Source: JBGPTF01 sp041490445 (GTDB lineage: Bacteria; Acidobacteriota; Terriglobia; Acidiferrales; UBA7541). Taken from it: a stretch of 64,000 nucleotides of DNA. The notes under the pieces were generated by a model. That model was not told where the DNA came from. It made no database searches and was given only the letters and a program-made list of their open reading frames with translations. The stretch lies in the NCBI GenBank assembly GCA_041490445.1, contig JBGPTF010000002.1:1-64000 (forward strand), written 5' to 3'. Position 1 is the first letter of the stretch. Each line of letters opens with the position of its first letter. A program made the translations under genes and the position numbers. Positions 8,743-16,778 of this stretch are shown here, piece by piece.

Positions 8743-9210
8743 ATGGACCGATGGATCGAGTTGCTCCGCGAAGTCCGGCAGATGTTCCGGAGCCGGTACG
8801 TCCGCGAGCTGGAAAACGAAATGTCGCGCCTGCGCGCGGAAAACCGCGCCATGATGAATTCGCTTCTCGGCACGGTGGGCGTGCCGCCGTTGCAGATTCC
8901 GGAGGCGCGCAAAGAATCACGAAGTGCGATGCCGGCTGCACTGCACTCCCGCCGCCTTCTTGAGCGACGCTTCGCAAATCCTGGAGCAGGTCCACAAGCC
9001 GGGGCCCGCCTCGAAAAGGAAGCGGAGGACATTTCACTTCCGCCGATTCGCCGGCGGTCGTGGCAGCAGATCGGGCGCATTCTCGAAATCGAAGAAGCGC
9101 GGCGCCAGCGCGAGCACGCCGCACAAATGGCGCAAGCTCGCATGAGCCCCGCGGCGATCGTCGCGCGCGAAAGCAAGCAGCCGGTCGGGAAACCGAACGG
9201 AAAAGGATGA
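8743..9210 (+). CDS. Phage-module coiled-coil protein
   Basis: 155 residues starting MDRWIELLREVRQMF behind GAGG. Residues 1-40 form a strong heptad coiled coil (VRELENEMSRLRAENRAMMNSLL), and a second charged helix lies near the C-terminus (GRILEIEEARRQREHAAQMAQ). No family is recognised. It lies between terminase and portal, where small chaperone or adaptor proteins are common. It does not look membrane-bound. Confidence 0.68.
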   Translation: MDRWIELLREVRQMFRSRYVRELENEMSRLRAENRAMMNSLLGTVGVPPLQIPEARKESRSAMPAALHSRRLLERRFANPGAGPQAGARLEKEAEDISLPPIRRRSWQQIGRILEIEEARRQREHAAQMAQARMSPAAIVARESKQPVGKPNGKG

Positions 9211-9279
9211 CGCGCCGGTAGCGGCATTGATGAAACGCCCACGCCCGCGCGGAACTACGGTGGAATCCAAGGAGGCAAA

Positions 9280-9621
9280 ATGCCATTGATCAACGGGCGG
9301 TTCTACATGAATCCCGCCGCAGGGACGGCGCTCGAGCGCGCCCGAATCGCGGAGGGGCAGGGCAGCGGGGAAGAGAACTCCGGCCAGGTCGCCGACGGGC
9401 CGCGCGACGCGCAAGGCCGTTTCGCTGCGGCGGGGCCGGTGCATCACGTGGAGATCGAAGCGGGCGACGGCGGGTTCGTCGCGCGGGTACACCGCTCACC
9501 GGTTGAGCCAGCCAATGGCTCTCCATCGCACGGAGGCGTTCCGCCCCAGCCGGCGACTCACGTGTTTGCCGATCACAACGACCTTGTCGAGTTTCTCCGA
9601 AACGAATTGGGCAGCCAGTAG
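9280..9621 (+). CDS. Small phage-module protein with the MPxI..FYxNPA N-terminal tag
   Basis: 113 residues with a perfect GGAGG before the ATG. The first 25 residues (MPLINGRFYMNPAAG, then ALERARIAE) match the N-terminus of the muramidase at 5280 almost position by position. The rest is low-complexity and hydrophilic (EENSGQVADGPRDAQGRF, HHVEIEAGDGGFVARVH) and ends FADHNDLVEFLRNELGSQ. No enzyme signature is seen. The shared start suggests a common targeting or docking signal, perhaps for the procapsid. Confidence 0.65.
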   Translation: MPLINGRFYMNPAAGTALERARIAEGQGSGEENSGQVADGPRDAQGRFAAAGPVHHVEIEAGDGGFVARVHRSPVEPANGSPSHGGVPPQPATHVFADHNDLVEFLRNELGSQ

Positions 9622-9740
9622 AACGAAAGACAATCAATCAGCAGCGGCAAGAGAAGCATCCGAGCGGTTGTCTCGCATTTTAAGAACAACAACGCGAGGG
9701 GCGATTCCAGGCGAAGCGGCGAAAAGGGATGCAACCTGAC

Positions 9741-12284
9741 ATGGCGACGACAATCAATTCAGCAAGCGCGGCGATGAATAGGACAGCCGGCGAGCCCGCG
9801 GAGCGAATGGCGCCGGCGAGTGAGCCGTCCGCCGGGACCGCAGGCGAAACCGCCAGCGCGGCGATTGTCCCGCTCGACAAGGGCAACTCGACCGACGCGG
9901 GCATTGCAGCCGCGCTTTATGGCGCAAATTGCCAACAACTTCCGGAGCGTTTGCAGGAAGCCCTGCGGCGGCTGGTGCTGCAATTCTCGACGGAGTCGGA
10001 TCACGCGCGGCGGCAGGAAATCCGCCGCATCAAGCAGGCGCATCAATTCTGGCGCGGCCTGCAATACCTGTGGTGGAGCGAGCGCGACCAGAACTGGCAT
10101 CTTCCCTTCGAGCAGAAATTCACGGACCAGTCGTCGCTCGAGGATTTGCCGCGCTACGAATTTGTCACGAACATCTATCAGGCATTCGGACTCTCAATCG
10201 TTTCCGTTCTCAGCCAGGATGTTCCGCGCGTAAGGTTTTTCCCTTCGTCGGCGCAGCAGGAGGAGGACGTTTCCGCCGCAAAGGCCGCGACCGAAGTCGC
10301 GCAACTGGTCGAGCGGAACAATCGCATTGGCAACCTGGTCGCTGACGAAGCGTTCCATCTGTGGACTGGCGGGAAAATCGGCGCCTACGTCCGGTACGTC
10401 GTGGACGGCCAGCGGTTCGGATTTCATCCGGAAGCGCAGCTCACCGCACGACAGGTAAAAATCGGCGAAGACGTGTACCGCTGCGCACAATGTGGCGCGG
10501 AAACGCCCGTTTCCGGGTCAGCCGCTCAAAGACAGACGGAAGGGGCTGAACCCAACTCACCAGAAAACCCGGGCGCGGCTCAAGCCGGCCCCTACCAAAC
10601 GACCAACGACGCGAGTGCCACGTCCGTCGGGGCGGCCTCCAGGCCCACACAAGGCTCGGCACAATCGCCCCTGTGGGGAATGTGCCCGCAATGCGGCGGC
10701 GATTTCGATGAGCGCAGCTTTGTTCCCGCCGAAGTTGTCACCGTTCCGGCTCTCGTAACCACGCTGCGCGTTCCCAATGGCCAGGAAGTGATCGCCATCG
10801 TCGGCGGGCTCGAGTTGAAGACACCGCCCTGGGCGAACGAGATGCACGAGTTCCCCTACATCCAATGGAACATGGAGGTGCACCAGGCGCGGCTGCGCGC
10901 GGCCTACCCGCACGCCGCCGACAAGATCGGCCCGCCGGTGGCGCCGGGCGTTTCCGGACAGTACGAGCGACTGGCGCGGCTGGCGCAGTCGCAAGGCGGC
11001 CCGCTGACGGAAGGCGGCGATACCAACGCCAACTTGATCACGTTTCAACGGACCTGGCTGCGGCCGTGGGCGTTTTACGCCCTCGAGGACAAGGCGCTGC
11101 GCGACCAGTTGCTCACACTGTTTCCCGATGGCTGCTACGTGGCGCTGGCGGGCGACGCTTATTGCGAAGCGCGCAATGAATCCATGGACGATCACTGGCG
11201 CGTGATGCACGCGCTGCCGGGAGACGGCACCGTGGGGCGCCCCGCGCTGGGCGATTCGCTGATCAGCGTGCAGGAGCGGTTCAACACGCTCTCGAATCTG
11301 CAGATTGAGACCTACGAATACGGCATCCCTCCGATTTACGCCGACAGCGAAGTGCTCGACTTTGAAGCGCTGCAATCGCAGACCGCCGAGCCGGGCGCGC
11401 ACTATCCGGCGCACGCAAAGCCGGGACAGCCGCTCGCCGCCGGATTCTTCCAGCCGGCTCCGGCGCAGATCCCGCCCGATCTCGCCAATCACGCGGCGAA
11501 TTTGATGGGGCCCGTCGCGCAGTTCCTGACCGGCGCGTTTCCGGCGCTTTTCGGCGGCACGATGCAGAACACCGACACCGCGTCCGGCTACGCCATGGCG
11601 CGCGACCAGGCGATGGGCCGCATCGGCCTCGTGTGGCGGCGCATGAAATTCTTTCACTCCGACGTGATGCAGCTCGCGGTGGATTGTTTCCGCAAGAACC
11701 GGCCGGAGGATGTGGAGATCACCATCCTCGGGGCGGGCGCTGCGTTCGAATCGAAATGGATTCGCCTGGCGGATTTGAAAGGCAACATTTTCGCGTACCC
11801 GGAGACGGACGAGCAATATCCGACGCTGTGGTCGCAGCAGCGCGGGGTTTTGCTGCAGCTTCTCTCAAACCCGGATCCCAAGTTACAGGAGGTGCTGTCG
11901 CATCCGGAAAACATGGCGCTCATCAAGCGGATGATCGGCCTCGAAGATTTCGTGATTCCCGACGAGGAGGCGCGCACGAAGCAGTACCGCGAGATCGCGC
12001 AGCTCGTCGCCGAAACGCCGATTGTACAGACCGACCCGAGGACGGGCCAGGAGACGGTGCTGCCCAGCCTCGTTCCCGACGAATTCGCCGACGACCACGC
12101 GGTGGAGCTCGCCGCGTGCAAGCGGTGGTTTTCTTCTGATGCCGGGCAGGTGGCGAAGATCGATAGCCCCGCGGGGTACGCCAACGTCCGCGCCCACGCG
12201 CTGCTGCACCAGCAGTTCTTGCGGATTCATCAGTTGGCGGAAGCGCCGGGCGGAAGCCCGGCGGCTGTTCCCCAGCGCAGGTAA
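9741..12284 (+). CDS. Portal protein, podovirus-like, with an interrupted zinc ribbon
   Basis: About 847 residues, a length usual for portals of short-tailed phages. An in-frame ATG at 9729 is possible, but an AAAAGGG sits too close to it. Portal-like features include the early QAHQFWRGLQYLWWSERDQNW segment and NIYQAFGLSIVSVLSQD; the later GYAMARDQAMGRIGLVWRRMKFF and the Gln/Glu-rich end fit the wing and crown. At about 243-320 a pair of CxxC knuckles (CAQCG and CPQCGG) forms a zinc ribbon split by some 60 low-complexity residues encoded by chromosomal repeat DNA (10571-10645). The ring would sit at the capsid vertex and form the DNA channel. Confidence 0.85.
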   Translation: MATTINSASAAMNRTAGEPAERMAPASEPSAGTAGETASAAIVPLDKGNSTDAGIAAALYGANCQQLPERLQEALRRLVLQFSTESDHARRQEIRRIKQAHQFWRGLQYLWWSERDQNWHLPFEQKFTDQSSLEDLPRYEFVTNIYQAFGLSIVSVLSQDVPRVRFFPSSAQQEEDVSAAKAATEVAQLVERNNRIGNLVADEAFHLWTGGKIGAYVRYVVDGQRFGFHPEAQLTARQVKIGEDVYRCAQCGAETPVSGSAAQRQTEGAEPNSPENPGAAQAGPYQTTNDASATSVGAASRPTQGSAQSPLWGMCPQCGGDFDERSFVPAEVVTVPALVTTLRVPNGQEVIAIVGGLELKTPPWANEMHEFPYIQWNMEVHQARLRAAYPHAADKIGPPVAPGVSGQYERLARLAQSQGGPLTEGGDTNANLITFQRTWLRPWAFYALEDKALRDQLLTLFPDGCYVALAGDAYCEARNESMDDHWRVMHALPGDGTVGRPALGDSLISVQERFNTLSNLQIETYEYGIPPIYADSEVLDFEALQSQTAEPGAHYPAHAKPGQPLAAGFFQPAPAQIPPDLANHAANLMGPVAQFLTGAFPALFGGTMQNTDTASGYAMARDQAMGRIGLVWRRMKFFHSDVMQLAVDCFRKNRPEDVEITILGAGAAFESKWIRLADLKGNIFAYPETDEQYPTLWSQQRGVLLQLLSNPDPKLQEVLSHPENMALIKRMIGLEDFVIPDEEARTKQYREIAQLVAETPIVQTDPRTGQETVLPSLVPDEFADDHAVELAACKRWFSSDAGQVAKIDSPAGYANVRAHALLHQQFLRIHQLAEAPGGSPAAVPQRR
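10571..10645 (+). repeat. In-frame REP-like hairpin pair inside the portal gene
   Basis: First hairpin: GGGC/GCCC outer and CGGCT/AGCCG inner arms (10571-10591) ending CCCCTAC. Second hairpin: GTCGGGGC followed by GGCCT/AGGCC (10626-10645), a degenerate GTAG-type start. The first is nearly identical to intergenic sequence at 44935-44958 (GCGCGGCT.AAGCCGGCCCC). The pair is translated in frame as a Gly/Ala/Thr/Ser-rich linker between the two zinc knuckles. Confidence 0.7.
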
Positions 12285-12293
12285 GCTCACCGA

Positions 12294-12456
12294 GCCCGCA
12301 GGCTCTGGCCTGCGGGAATCTGCCCGACTTCGTCGGGCATCGGCCCGGCTAGACACCCAGCCGTGCCCTACAGGACAGGGCCGTCAATTGCGCAGGCGAA
12401 ATTGTAGGGGCCGGTTCGGTTTTTAACCGGCCCGGTGCCCTGCGCAGCAGGGCAGT
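12294..12456 (+). repeat. Array of five hairpins with two GTAG-type dual-hairpin elements (upstream of scaffold gene)
   Basis: In order: CCGCAGGC/GCCTGCGG; CCCGAC/GTCGGG; a CGGCCCGGCT...AGCCGTGCC hairpin closing with CCCTACA at 12367-12371; then in opposite orientation GTAG (12404-12407) with GGGCCGGTT/AACCGGCCC; then CCCTGC/GCAGGG. Hairpins 2 and 3 form one element read on the minus strand, 4 and 5 one element on the plus strand, each with a G(A/G)TG linker. Confidence 0.75.
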
Positions 12457-12524
12457 CTTCCCCGCTTCGGCTGGAAAACAAGCGCGGGATCCACGACGCA
12501 GCACAAGGAAGAAGGAGATTGCGA

Positions 12525-13730
12525 ATGGCAGTGACCCAGACGAATCCCCCCAGCACAAATCCGGCGCGGTCCACGACCAGTTCTGCCGGTGTGAACGGTA
12601 CGACCGCAGTCGGACCAGCCCCATTTCAGACCGATGACGAAATTCTCGGCATTGAGACGGACGCGCGCGGAGGAAAGGCGAGGCGCGGGGCTTTGAAGGC
12701 GCAGCCACACGGCCGCAACGCCTCCGTGCCCGGCGACGCACAGGCAGGCGTGCCCGGACCACTCGACCAATCCACAGAATCAGAATTCGCGGCAGACGTG
12801 CCGGAGGAATTGCAGGCCGTCTTTGAAACGAATCCGGAATTGCGCGATGCCTGGCAAACAGAAAAAGCGTATCGCGAAGTGTTTCCGAGCGTCGAGGATG
12901 CGCGGACCGCGCAGGCCCAGGTCGCAGAGCTCGCGCAACTGGATGCGTGGTTCTTCTCCGGACAGCCCGACGCGCACGCGCAGTTGTCCGCTGCTGTGTA
13001 CCGAATGAATCCGGCCGCGTTTCGCAGCCTGGCGCAGGCGATGGCCAACACACTGGCGCGCTTTGATGGCGGCAGGGCCACAGGGGCGCAGAGCCGGGCG
13101 ACTGAGGCCGGAAGGGCGATGCCGAGCGCCAGCCTTGCCGGGGCGAACGACCCCTCGGCGACGGATGCGCTGGGAGGACGAAGCGACGGAGAGATTCTTC
13201 GGACCGACCCGGTCGGTCCTCAAAATGATACCGCGCAACAAGACGCGGGAAGATTTGCCGCCTTTTATCAGGATACAAATGCGGCAGTGGTGGAAGGCGT
13301 CGTGGATGCGATTCGCGGCCAGGTGGGCCGGCTGCTGCCGGAAGGGATCGCGACGGCTGCGCGCAACCGCGTCGTCGGCGAAATCTACCGCGAGCTGGAT
13401 GGAAGCCTGCGCTCGAATCGCGCGCTTGCCCAGCAGGTGCGCCAGGCGTTTCGCGCGGGCGCGATGGACGCGGAGCACCAGACCGCGGTGGCCTCACTCA
13501 TCCTCGGGCGCGCGAAGCAGGCGCTGCCCGGCGTGGCGAAAAAAGTGATCAATGAGTGGACGACGGGAGTGCTGGCCTCCGGAAATAAGAAGTTTGCGCG
13601 CATTCACTCCGCCGAAAGCCGCGTGGACATTACCGGAGGTGGCGCGCCGGGCTTTTCCGGCCGGCGTTCGCTTGCGGCCGGTGAAATCGATTACAAGAGA
13701 CTTTCCGACGCTGACATCTTGAATCTGTAG
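12525..13730 (+). CDS. Scaffold-like protein between portal and capsid genes
   Basis: 401 residues starting MAVTQTNPPSTNP behind GAAGGAGA. A disordered Thr/Gly-rich start is followed by acidic and helical segments (FETNPELRDAWQTEKAYREVFPSVEDARTAQAQVAEL) and a basic, helical C-terminus (GRAKQALPGVAKKVINEW). Position and composition are those of phage scaffolding proteins, which fill the procapsid and leave before DNA entry. Two oddities: residues about 223-236 are encoded by an in-frame palindromic repeat, and the TAG stop at 13728 is the TAG of a REP-type GTAG, so the native C-terminus may have been cut. Confidence 0.72.
   Translation: MAVTQTNPPSTNPARSTTSSAGVNGTTAVGPAPFQTDDEILGIETDARGGKARRGALKAQPHGRNASVPGDAQAGVPGPLDQSTESEFAADVPEELQAVFETNPELRDAWQTEKAYREVFPSVEDARTAQAQVAELAQLDAWFFSGQPDAHAQLSAAVYRMNPAAFRSLAQAMANTLARFDGGRATGAQSRATEAGRAMPSASLAGANDPSATDALGGRSDGEILRTDPVGPQNDTAQQDAGRFAAFYQDTNAAVVEGVVDAIRGQVGRLLPEGIATAARNRVVGEIYRELDGSLRSNRALAQQVRQAFRAGAMDAEHQTAVASLILGRAKQALPGVAKKVINEWTTGVLASGNKKFARIHSAESRVDITGGGAPGFSGRRSLAAGEIDYKRLSDADILNL
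13191..13230 (+). repeat. In-frame palindromic module inside the scaffold gene
   Basis: GGACCGACC/GGTCGGTCC forms a perfect 9-base stem with a 1-base loop, flanked by GAGATTCTTC and TCAAAATGATA. The flanks resemble those of the intergenic modules at 60788 (GAGATCCTTC ... AAGGATGAC) and at 39993, 41195 and 43588 (GGGTCCTTC ... AGGATGA). Confidence 0.6.
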
Positions 13731-13850
13731 GGGCCGGTTTGGTTTTTAACCGGCCCGATGCCGTGTGCAACACGGCACGCCGTGTCGCGTAAATCGTGGC
13801 GTCCTCGCGGACGCCATCGGCCCGGCCAAACACCAGGCCGGGCCCTACAA
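13727..13850 (+). repeat. Mirror array of dual-hairpin GTAG elements (downstream of scaffold gene)
   Basis: GTAG at 13727-13730 (including the scaffold stop codon), hairpin GGGCCGGTT/AACCGGCCC, linker GATG, hairpin CCGTGT/ACACGG; then, in opposite orientation, hairpin GGCGTCC/GGACGCC, linker CATC on the minus strand (ATCGG as read), hairpin CCCGGCC/GGCCGGG closing CCCTACAA. It is the mirror image of the array at 12294-12456 and shares its first hairpin almost exactly. Confidence 0.8.
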
Positions 13851-13994
13851 AACACTTCGAAGCCGCATAAACGAAGCGAATTCCACGACTCGTCCGAGGA
13901 GGACACCCGCCTCATCTTCACAATTTCGTCCGCTGCGGACGCATCGCCGCGACGCACCGCACGCAGCGCACAATCCTAAGGGGGAATGGAAACA

Positions 13995-15260
13995 ATGGCA
14001 CAGATGCAGAACGCACAATCGGTCGCGCTGCAACTGGAGAAGGTCCGGGACAAACTTCCGCTGCTCTATGAGCGGGACGACATCCTGCTGACGATGATCC
14101 AGCAGCGCGGCGACGTCGAACGAGTGAGCTCGCGCAACATGCGCCTGCCGCTCCAGATCCGTCCCGGCGGAAAAGCCGGCCTCGCCAACCTGGATGGCGG
14201 CGACCTGGGCCGCGGTTCGGGAACCGTCTACGACGTGGCGCAGGTATCTCCGATTTTCTTCCGCCACGCCGTGGAAATTTCGAAGCTCGTCGAGTACGCG
14301 AGCAACGCTCCGGAAAAGGCCATCGAGAACGCCGCCAAGCGCGAAGTAAAGAATGCGATGGCGCAATTCCGCGCGTTTCTCGACAAGGTGATGCAGACGA
14401 ACGGCAACGGCGTCCTCGGCACGATCGCCAGCATTGCCGGCAACACGCTGACGATGACGAAGCCGCCCGGCTCGATGCTCGTCTATTACAACCAGACCAT
14501 CCAGGTGTACGACTCGACGCTCACGACCAACCGCAACATCGCCGGCAGCGTGGTGACGAACGTCACCGCGGTGGACCCCTTCGCGGGCGCCATCACGGTG
14601 GACAGCCTCCCGGCGGGCACGGTGGCGAACGACGTGATCGTTCACGACGGGCTCACCGGCGCGCAGCCGGCGTCGCTCTTCGGCATTCTCTACCACCAGA
14701 CCAACGCGACCACCGGCACGTGGCTCAATTTGAACCGCGCCACCTATCCGGTGGAACTGGCCACGCCGCGCGTCAACGGCAACAACTCGGCGCTCACTCC
14801 CGGCGCCGTGCGGCTCGCCATCAACAAGGTGCGCAAAGCCCTGGGCTCGAACCAGGTCGGCAAGCTGATCGCCTACACTTCGCTCGAACAGGAGCACGCG
14901 TGGGAGCAGCTCGGCGTCACCATCTCGCAGATCATCAAGGAAGGAGCGGGCGGGCGCGCGAGCGATCTCGATCTGCTCTTCACCGGCGAGAAGACGATGG
15001 CGGGCGTGCCGATCAAATCGTCCATCAACGCGAACTCCAGCCGCGTGGATTTTCTCGACCTCACGCACTGGGGCCGCGCGGTGATGCAGGACATTGATTT
15101 TTACGACGTCGGCGGGCAGACGGTGTTCCCGATCTACGGGACCAGTGGCGGACTCGCGGCGGCGTACATCTTTTACTTCGTCACCGGCTTCCAGGTATGG
15201 AATGACTCGCCGCGGTCGGGCGCGTTCATCGACAACCTGGCAATCCCAACCGGCTACTAA
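13995..15260 (+). CDS. Major capsid protein, HK97-type
   Basis: 421 residues from MAQMQNAQSVALQLEKVR; an ATG at 13986 is too close to the AAGGGGG ribosome-binding site. The helical start is followed by SRNMRLPLQIRPGGKAGL, an E-loop-like region, a long A domain and the C-terminal VDFLDLTHWGRAVMQDIDFYDVGGQTVFPIYG segment, then a hydrophobic AAAYIFYFVTGFQVW. Length, domain order and position directly after the scaffold-like gene fit a major head subunit of a short-tailed phage. No prohead-protease gene is visible nearby, and no cleavage site is assigned. Confidence 0.85.
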   Translation: MAQMQNAQSVALQLEKVRDKLPLLYERDDILLTMIQQRGDVERVSSRNMRLPLQIRPGGKAGLANLDGGDLGRGSGTVYDVAQVSPIFFRHAVEISKLVEYASNAPEKAIENAAKREVKNAMAQFRAFLDKVMQTNGNGVLGTIASIAGNTLTMTKPPGSMLVYYNQTIQVYDSTLTTNRNIAGSVVTNVTAVDPFAGAITVDSLPAGTVANDVIVHDGLTGAQPASLFGILYHQTNATTGTWLNLNRATYPVELATPRVNGNNSALTPGAVRLAINKVRKALGSNQVGKLIAYTSLEQEHAWEQLGVTISQIIKEGAGGRASDLDLLFTGEKTMAGVPIKSSINANSSRVDFLDLTHWGRAVMQDIDFYDVGGQTVFPIYGTSGGLAAAYIFYFVTGFQVWNDSPRSGAFIDNLAIPTGY

Positions 15261-15267
15261 GCCGCAA

Positions 15268-15323
15268 TTGCAGAGGCGGTTTGCTTGTCACGAGTGAAGC
15301 CAAGGGGCAAACCGCCCCTGCAA
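15268..15323 (+). repeat. GCAG-type hairpin repeat
   Basis: TTGCAG followed by GCGGTTTGC, a 30-base loop with a smaller GCTT/AAGC pair, then GCAAACCGC and CCCTGCAA. It is a variant of the intergenic family in which the foot is GCAG/CTGC instead of GTAG/CTAC. It lies between the capsid gene and the next gene. Confidence 0.6.
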
Positions 15324-15333
15324 ACACTTTCCG

Positions 15334-15933
15334 ATGATCCACGTATTGCGAGAATCGCACGAAGCCCCGCGCGACGTGCAGGAGCGCATCGCGCGCGCGG
15401 GCGGATGGAATCGCTTCGGCGAACCGAATTTTCGAGTGGTCTGGGGATGGTCACGGCTCGGCTGGATCGGCGGACGATGGATAGACCGCGACGACCACGG
15501 CAACATCATCCGCGAACAAATTGAGCTCCGCCGCGTGCCGAAATACATTCCGCACAATCGCTGGCACATCGAGCGGTGGATGGCGCCGGAAACGTACGGG
15601 TCCCCGAAAACGTGGTATGCGCAAACGCTCGAAACCGAAGACGGCATTCGCATTCCGGCGCTGGGGCCGTACCCGCGCCGAGGGGAATACGAGCACTCCT
15701 TTACGCTGCAGGGCCCGCGGGGAGAATTCATCGGGTTGACGCCGTCTGGGTGCGATTACGTTGTGCGCGCTATTGTGTGGGCCAGGCGCCAGACACCGCG
15801 CCGGTCGCGCGAAGCGCTGGATGCGCGCGAAGATCGCCGCGACCGCGCGTGGCATTCCGCCACCGATGATTTGCTCGACGATTCCGTGCCGGCATTTCAC
15901 AGCGCGCCGCATGTGAGCCTCGCGAATTTGTAG
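15334..15933 (+). CDS. Phage-module protein, Trp/Arg-rich, unknown function
   Basis: 199 residues: MIHVLRESHEAPRDV..., then VVWGWSRLGWIGGRWIDRD, KYIPHNRWHIERWMAPETYG and SFTLQGPRGEFIGLTPS. It is soluble, with no signal peptide or helical repeats, and no family is recognised. It follows the capsid gene and precedes the zinc-ribbon gene, a slot often used by head-completion proteins. No clear ribosome-binding site is visible because the repeat at 15268-15323 ends 11 bases upstream. Confidence 0.65.
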   Translation: MIHVLRESHEAPRDVQERIARAGGWNRFGEPNFRVVWGWSRLGWIGGRWIDRDDHGNIIREQIELRRVPKYIPHNRWHIERWMAPETYGSPKTWYAQTLETEDGIRIPALGPYPRRGEYEHSFTLQGPRGEFIGLTPSGCDYVVRAIVWARRQTPRRSREALDAREDRRDRAWHSATDDLLDDSVPAFHSAPHVSLANL

Positions 15934-16112
15934 CAGCCGCCATCAGGTGGGCCGACCATATTCTTGTCACAAGTTCGCAGAGACATTGGGATCGAAGCAG
16001 AGAGGCAGGGAGGCAGAGACGCAAGGGATTGGATTTGCCAGCAGTCGTCCCTCTTCTTGACTCCCTGCATCGCTGTTTCCCTGCATCATCCATTCCCGTC
16101 CGAGGAGGACAC

Positions 16113-16778
16113 TTGAATACTGTTTGGGGTTCGACGAAGGCGCGCGAGATCCGTCTGCCGCAAGGCGACGTCTCGAAAGAAGCGACGGCGACGATCGCAT
16201 CGCTTTCCGACCAGGACTGGTACATTTCGCGGACGTACGGGGTTTTTCACATTCCCTCGCGGCCCAGGAATGAACCGTGCGCGCTGCTGATCGTGACGGC
16301 GCGGGGCGACGCACTCGATCTGGGCGACAATCGCCGCTTTCCGTTCACGATTTCCGCGCGCGACATCGCGGAAGACCTGGTGCAGGACCTCGGCGTTCAC
16401 GGCGTGTTCGTCTGCGCGGGCGCCCGGCCGTCGGAAGAGGAAATCGCCGCGGCCACGGCGCGCCGCGATGCGTGGTATCAGCAGCTCGTGGTTGACGCGG
16501 ACCAGATGTGGGCGCGCGGACATTCCTATCGCGAGATTTCAGACATGCACCGCCGCGCTGCGATTTCGCTCAACATGGAGCGCGAGTGGGCTTACATCCC
16601 GCAACGCATGGTGGATTGTCCCGCGTGCGGCGAGAAGGTGAAGCCGGGCGTGGCGGTTTGCCGGCATTGCGGCGCCGTCCTGGACGCGGAGAAGGCCGCG
16701 AAGCACGGCCTGGGAACGCAGCCTCTGCAGAAGATGGAAGAGTCGAAAAGTCCAAGAGAAGGGAAGGGCACGAAATGA
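16113..16778 (+). CDS. Phage-module protein with C-terminal zinc ribbon
   Basis: 221 residues from a TTG start chosen because GAGGAGGACAC lies directly before it; an upstream ATG in frame at 16029 has no such site. The start NTVWGSTKAREIRLPQGDVSKEA is followed by an alpha/beta region and a helical part. Residues about 171-192 form a zinc ribbon (CPACGEKVKPGVAVCRHCG), then a charged tail. It overlaps the next gene by ATGA at 16775, so the two are coupled. It may be a connector or tail adaptor; no family is recognised. The portal also carries a CxxC pair, so two virion proteins here seem to bind zinc. Confidence 0.7.
   Translation: MNTVWGSTKAREIRLPQGDVSKEATATIASLSDQDWYISRTYGVFHIPSRPRNEPCALLIVTARGDALDLGDNRRFPFTISARDIAEDLVQDLGVHGVFVCAGARPSEEEIAAATARRDAWYQQLVVDADQMWARGHSYREISDMHRRAAISLNMEREWAYIPQRMVDCPACGEKVKPGVAVCRHCGAVLDAEKAAKHGLGTQPLQKMEESKSPREGKGTK

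Noticed and set aside
10557..11816. Long minus-strand open frame opposite the portal gene
   Set aside because: It is antisense to a gene with clear portal features and zinc knuckles; its Arg/His/Val-rich composition is the usual shadow of GC-rich coding DNA.
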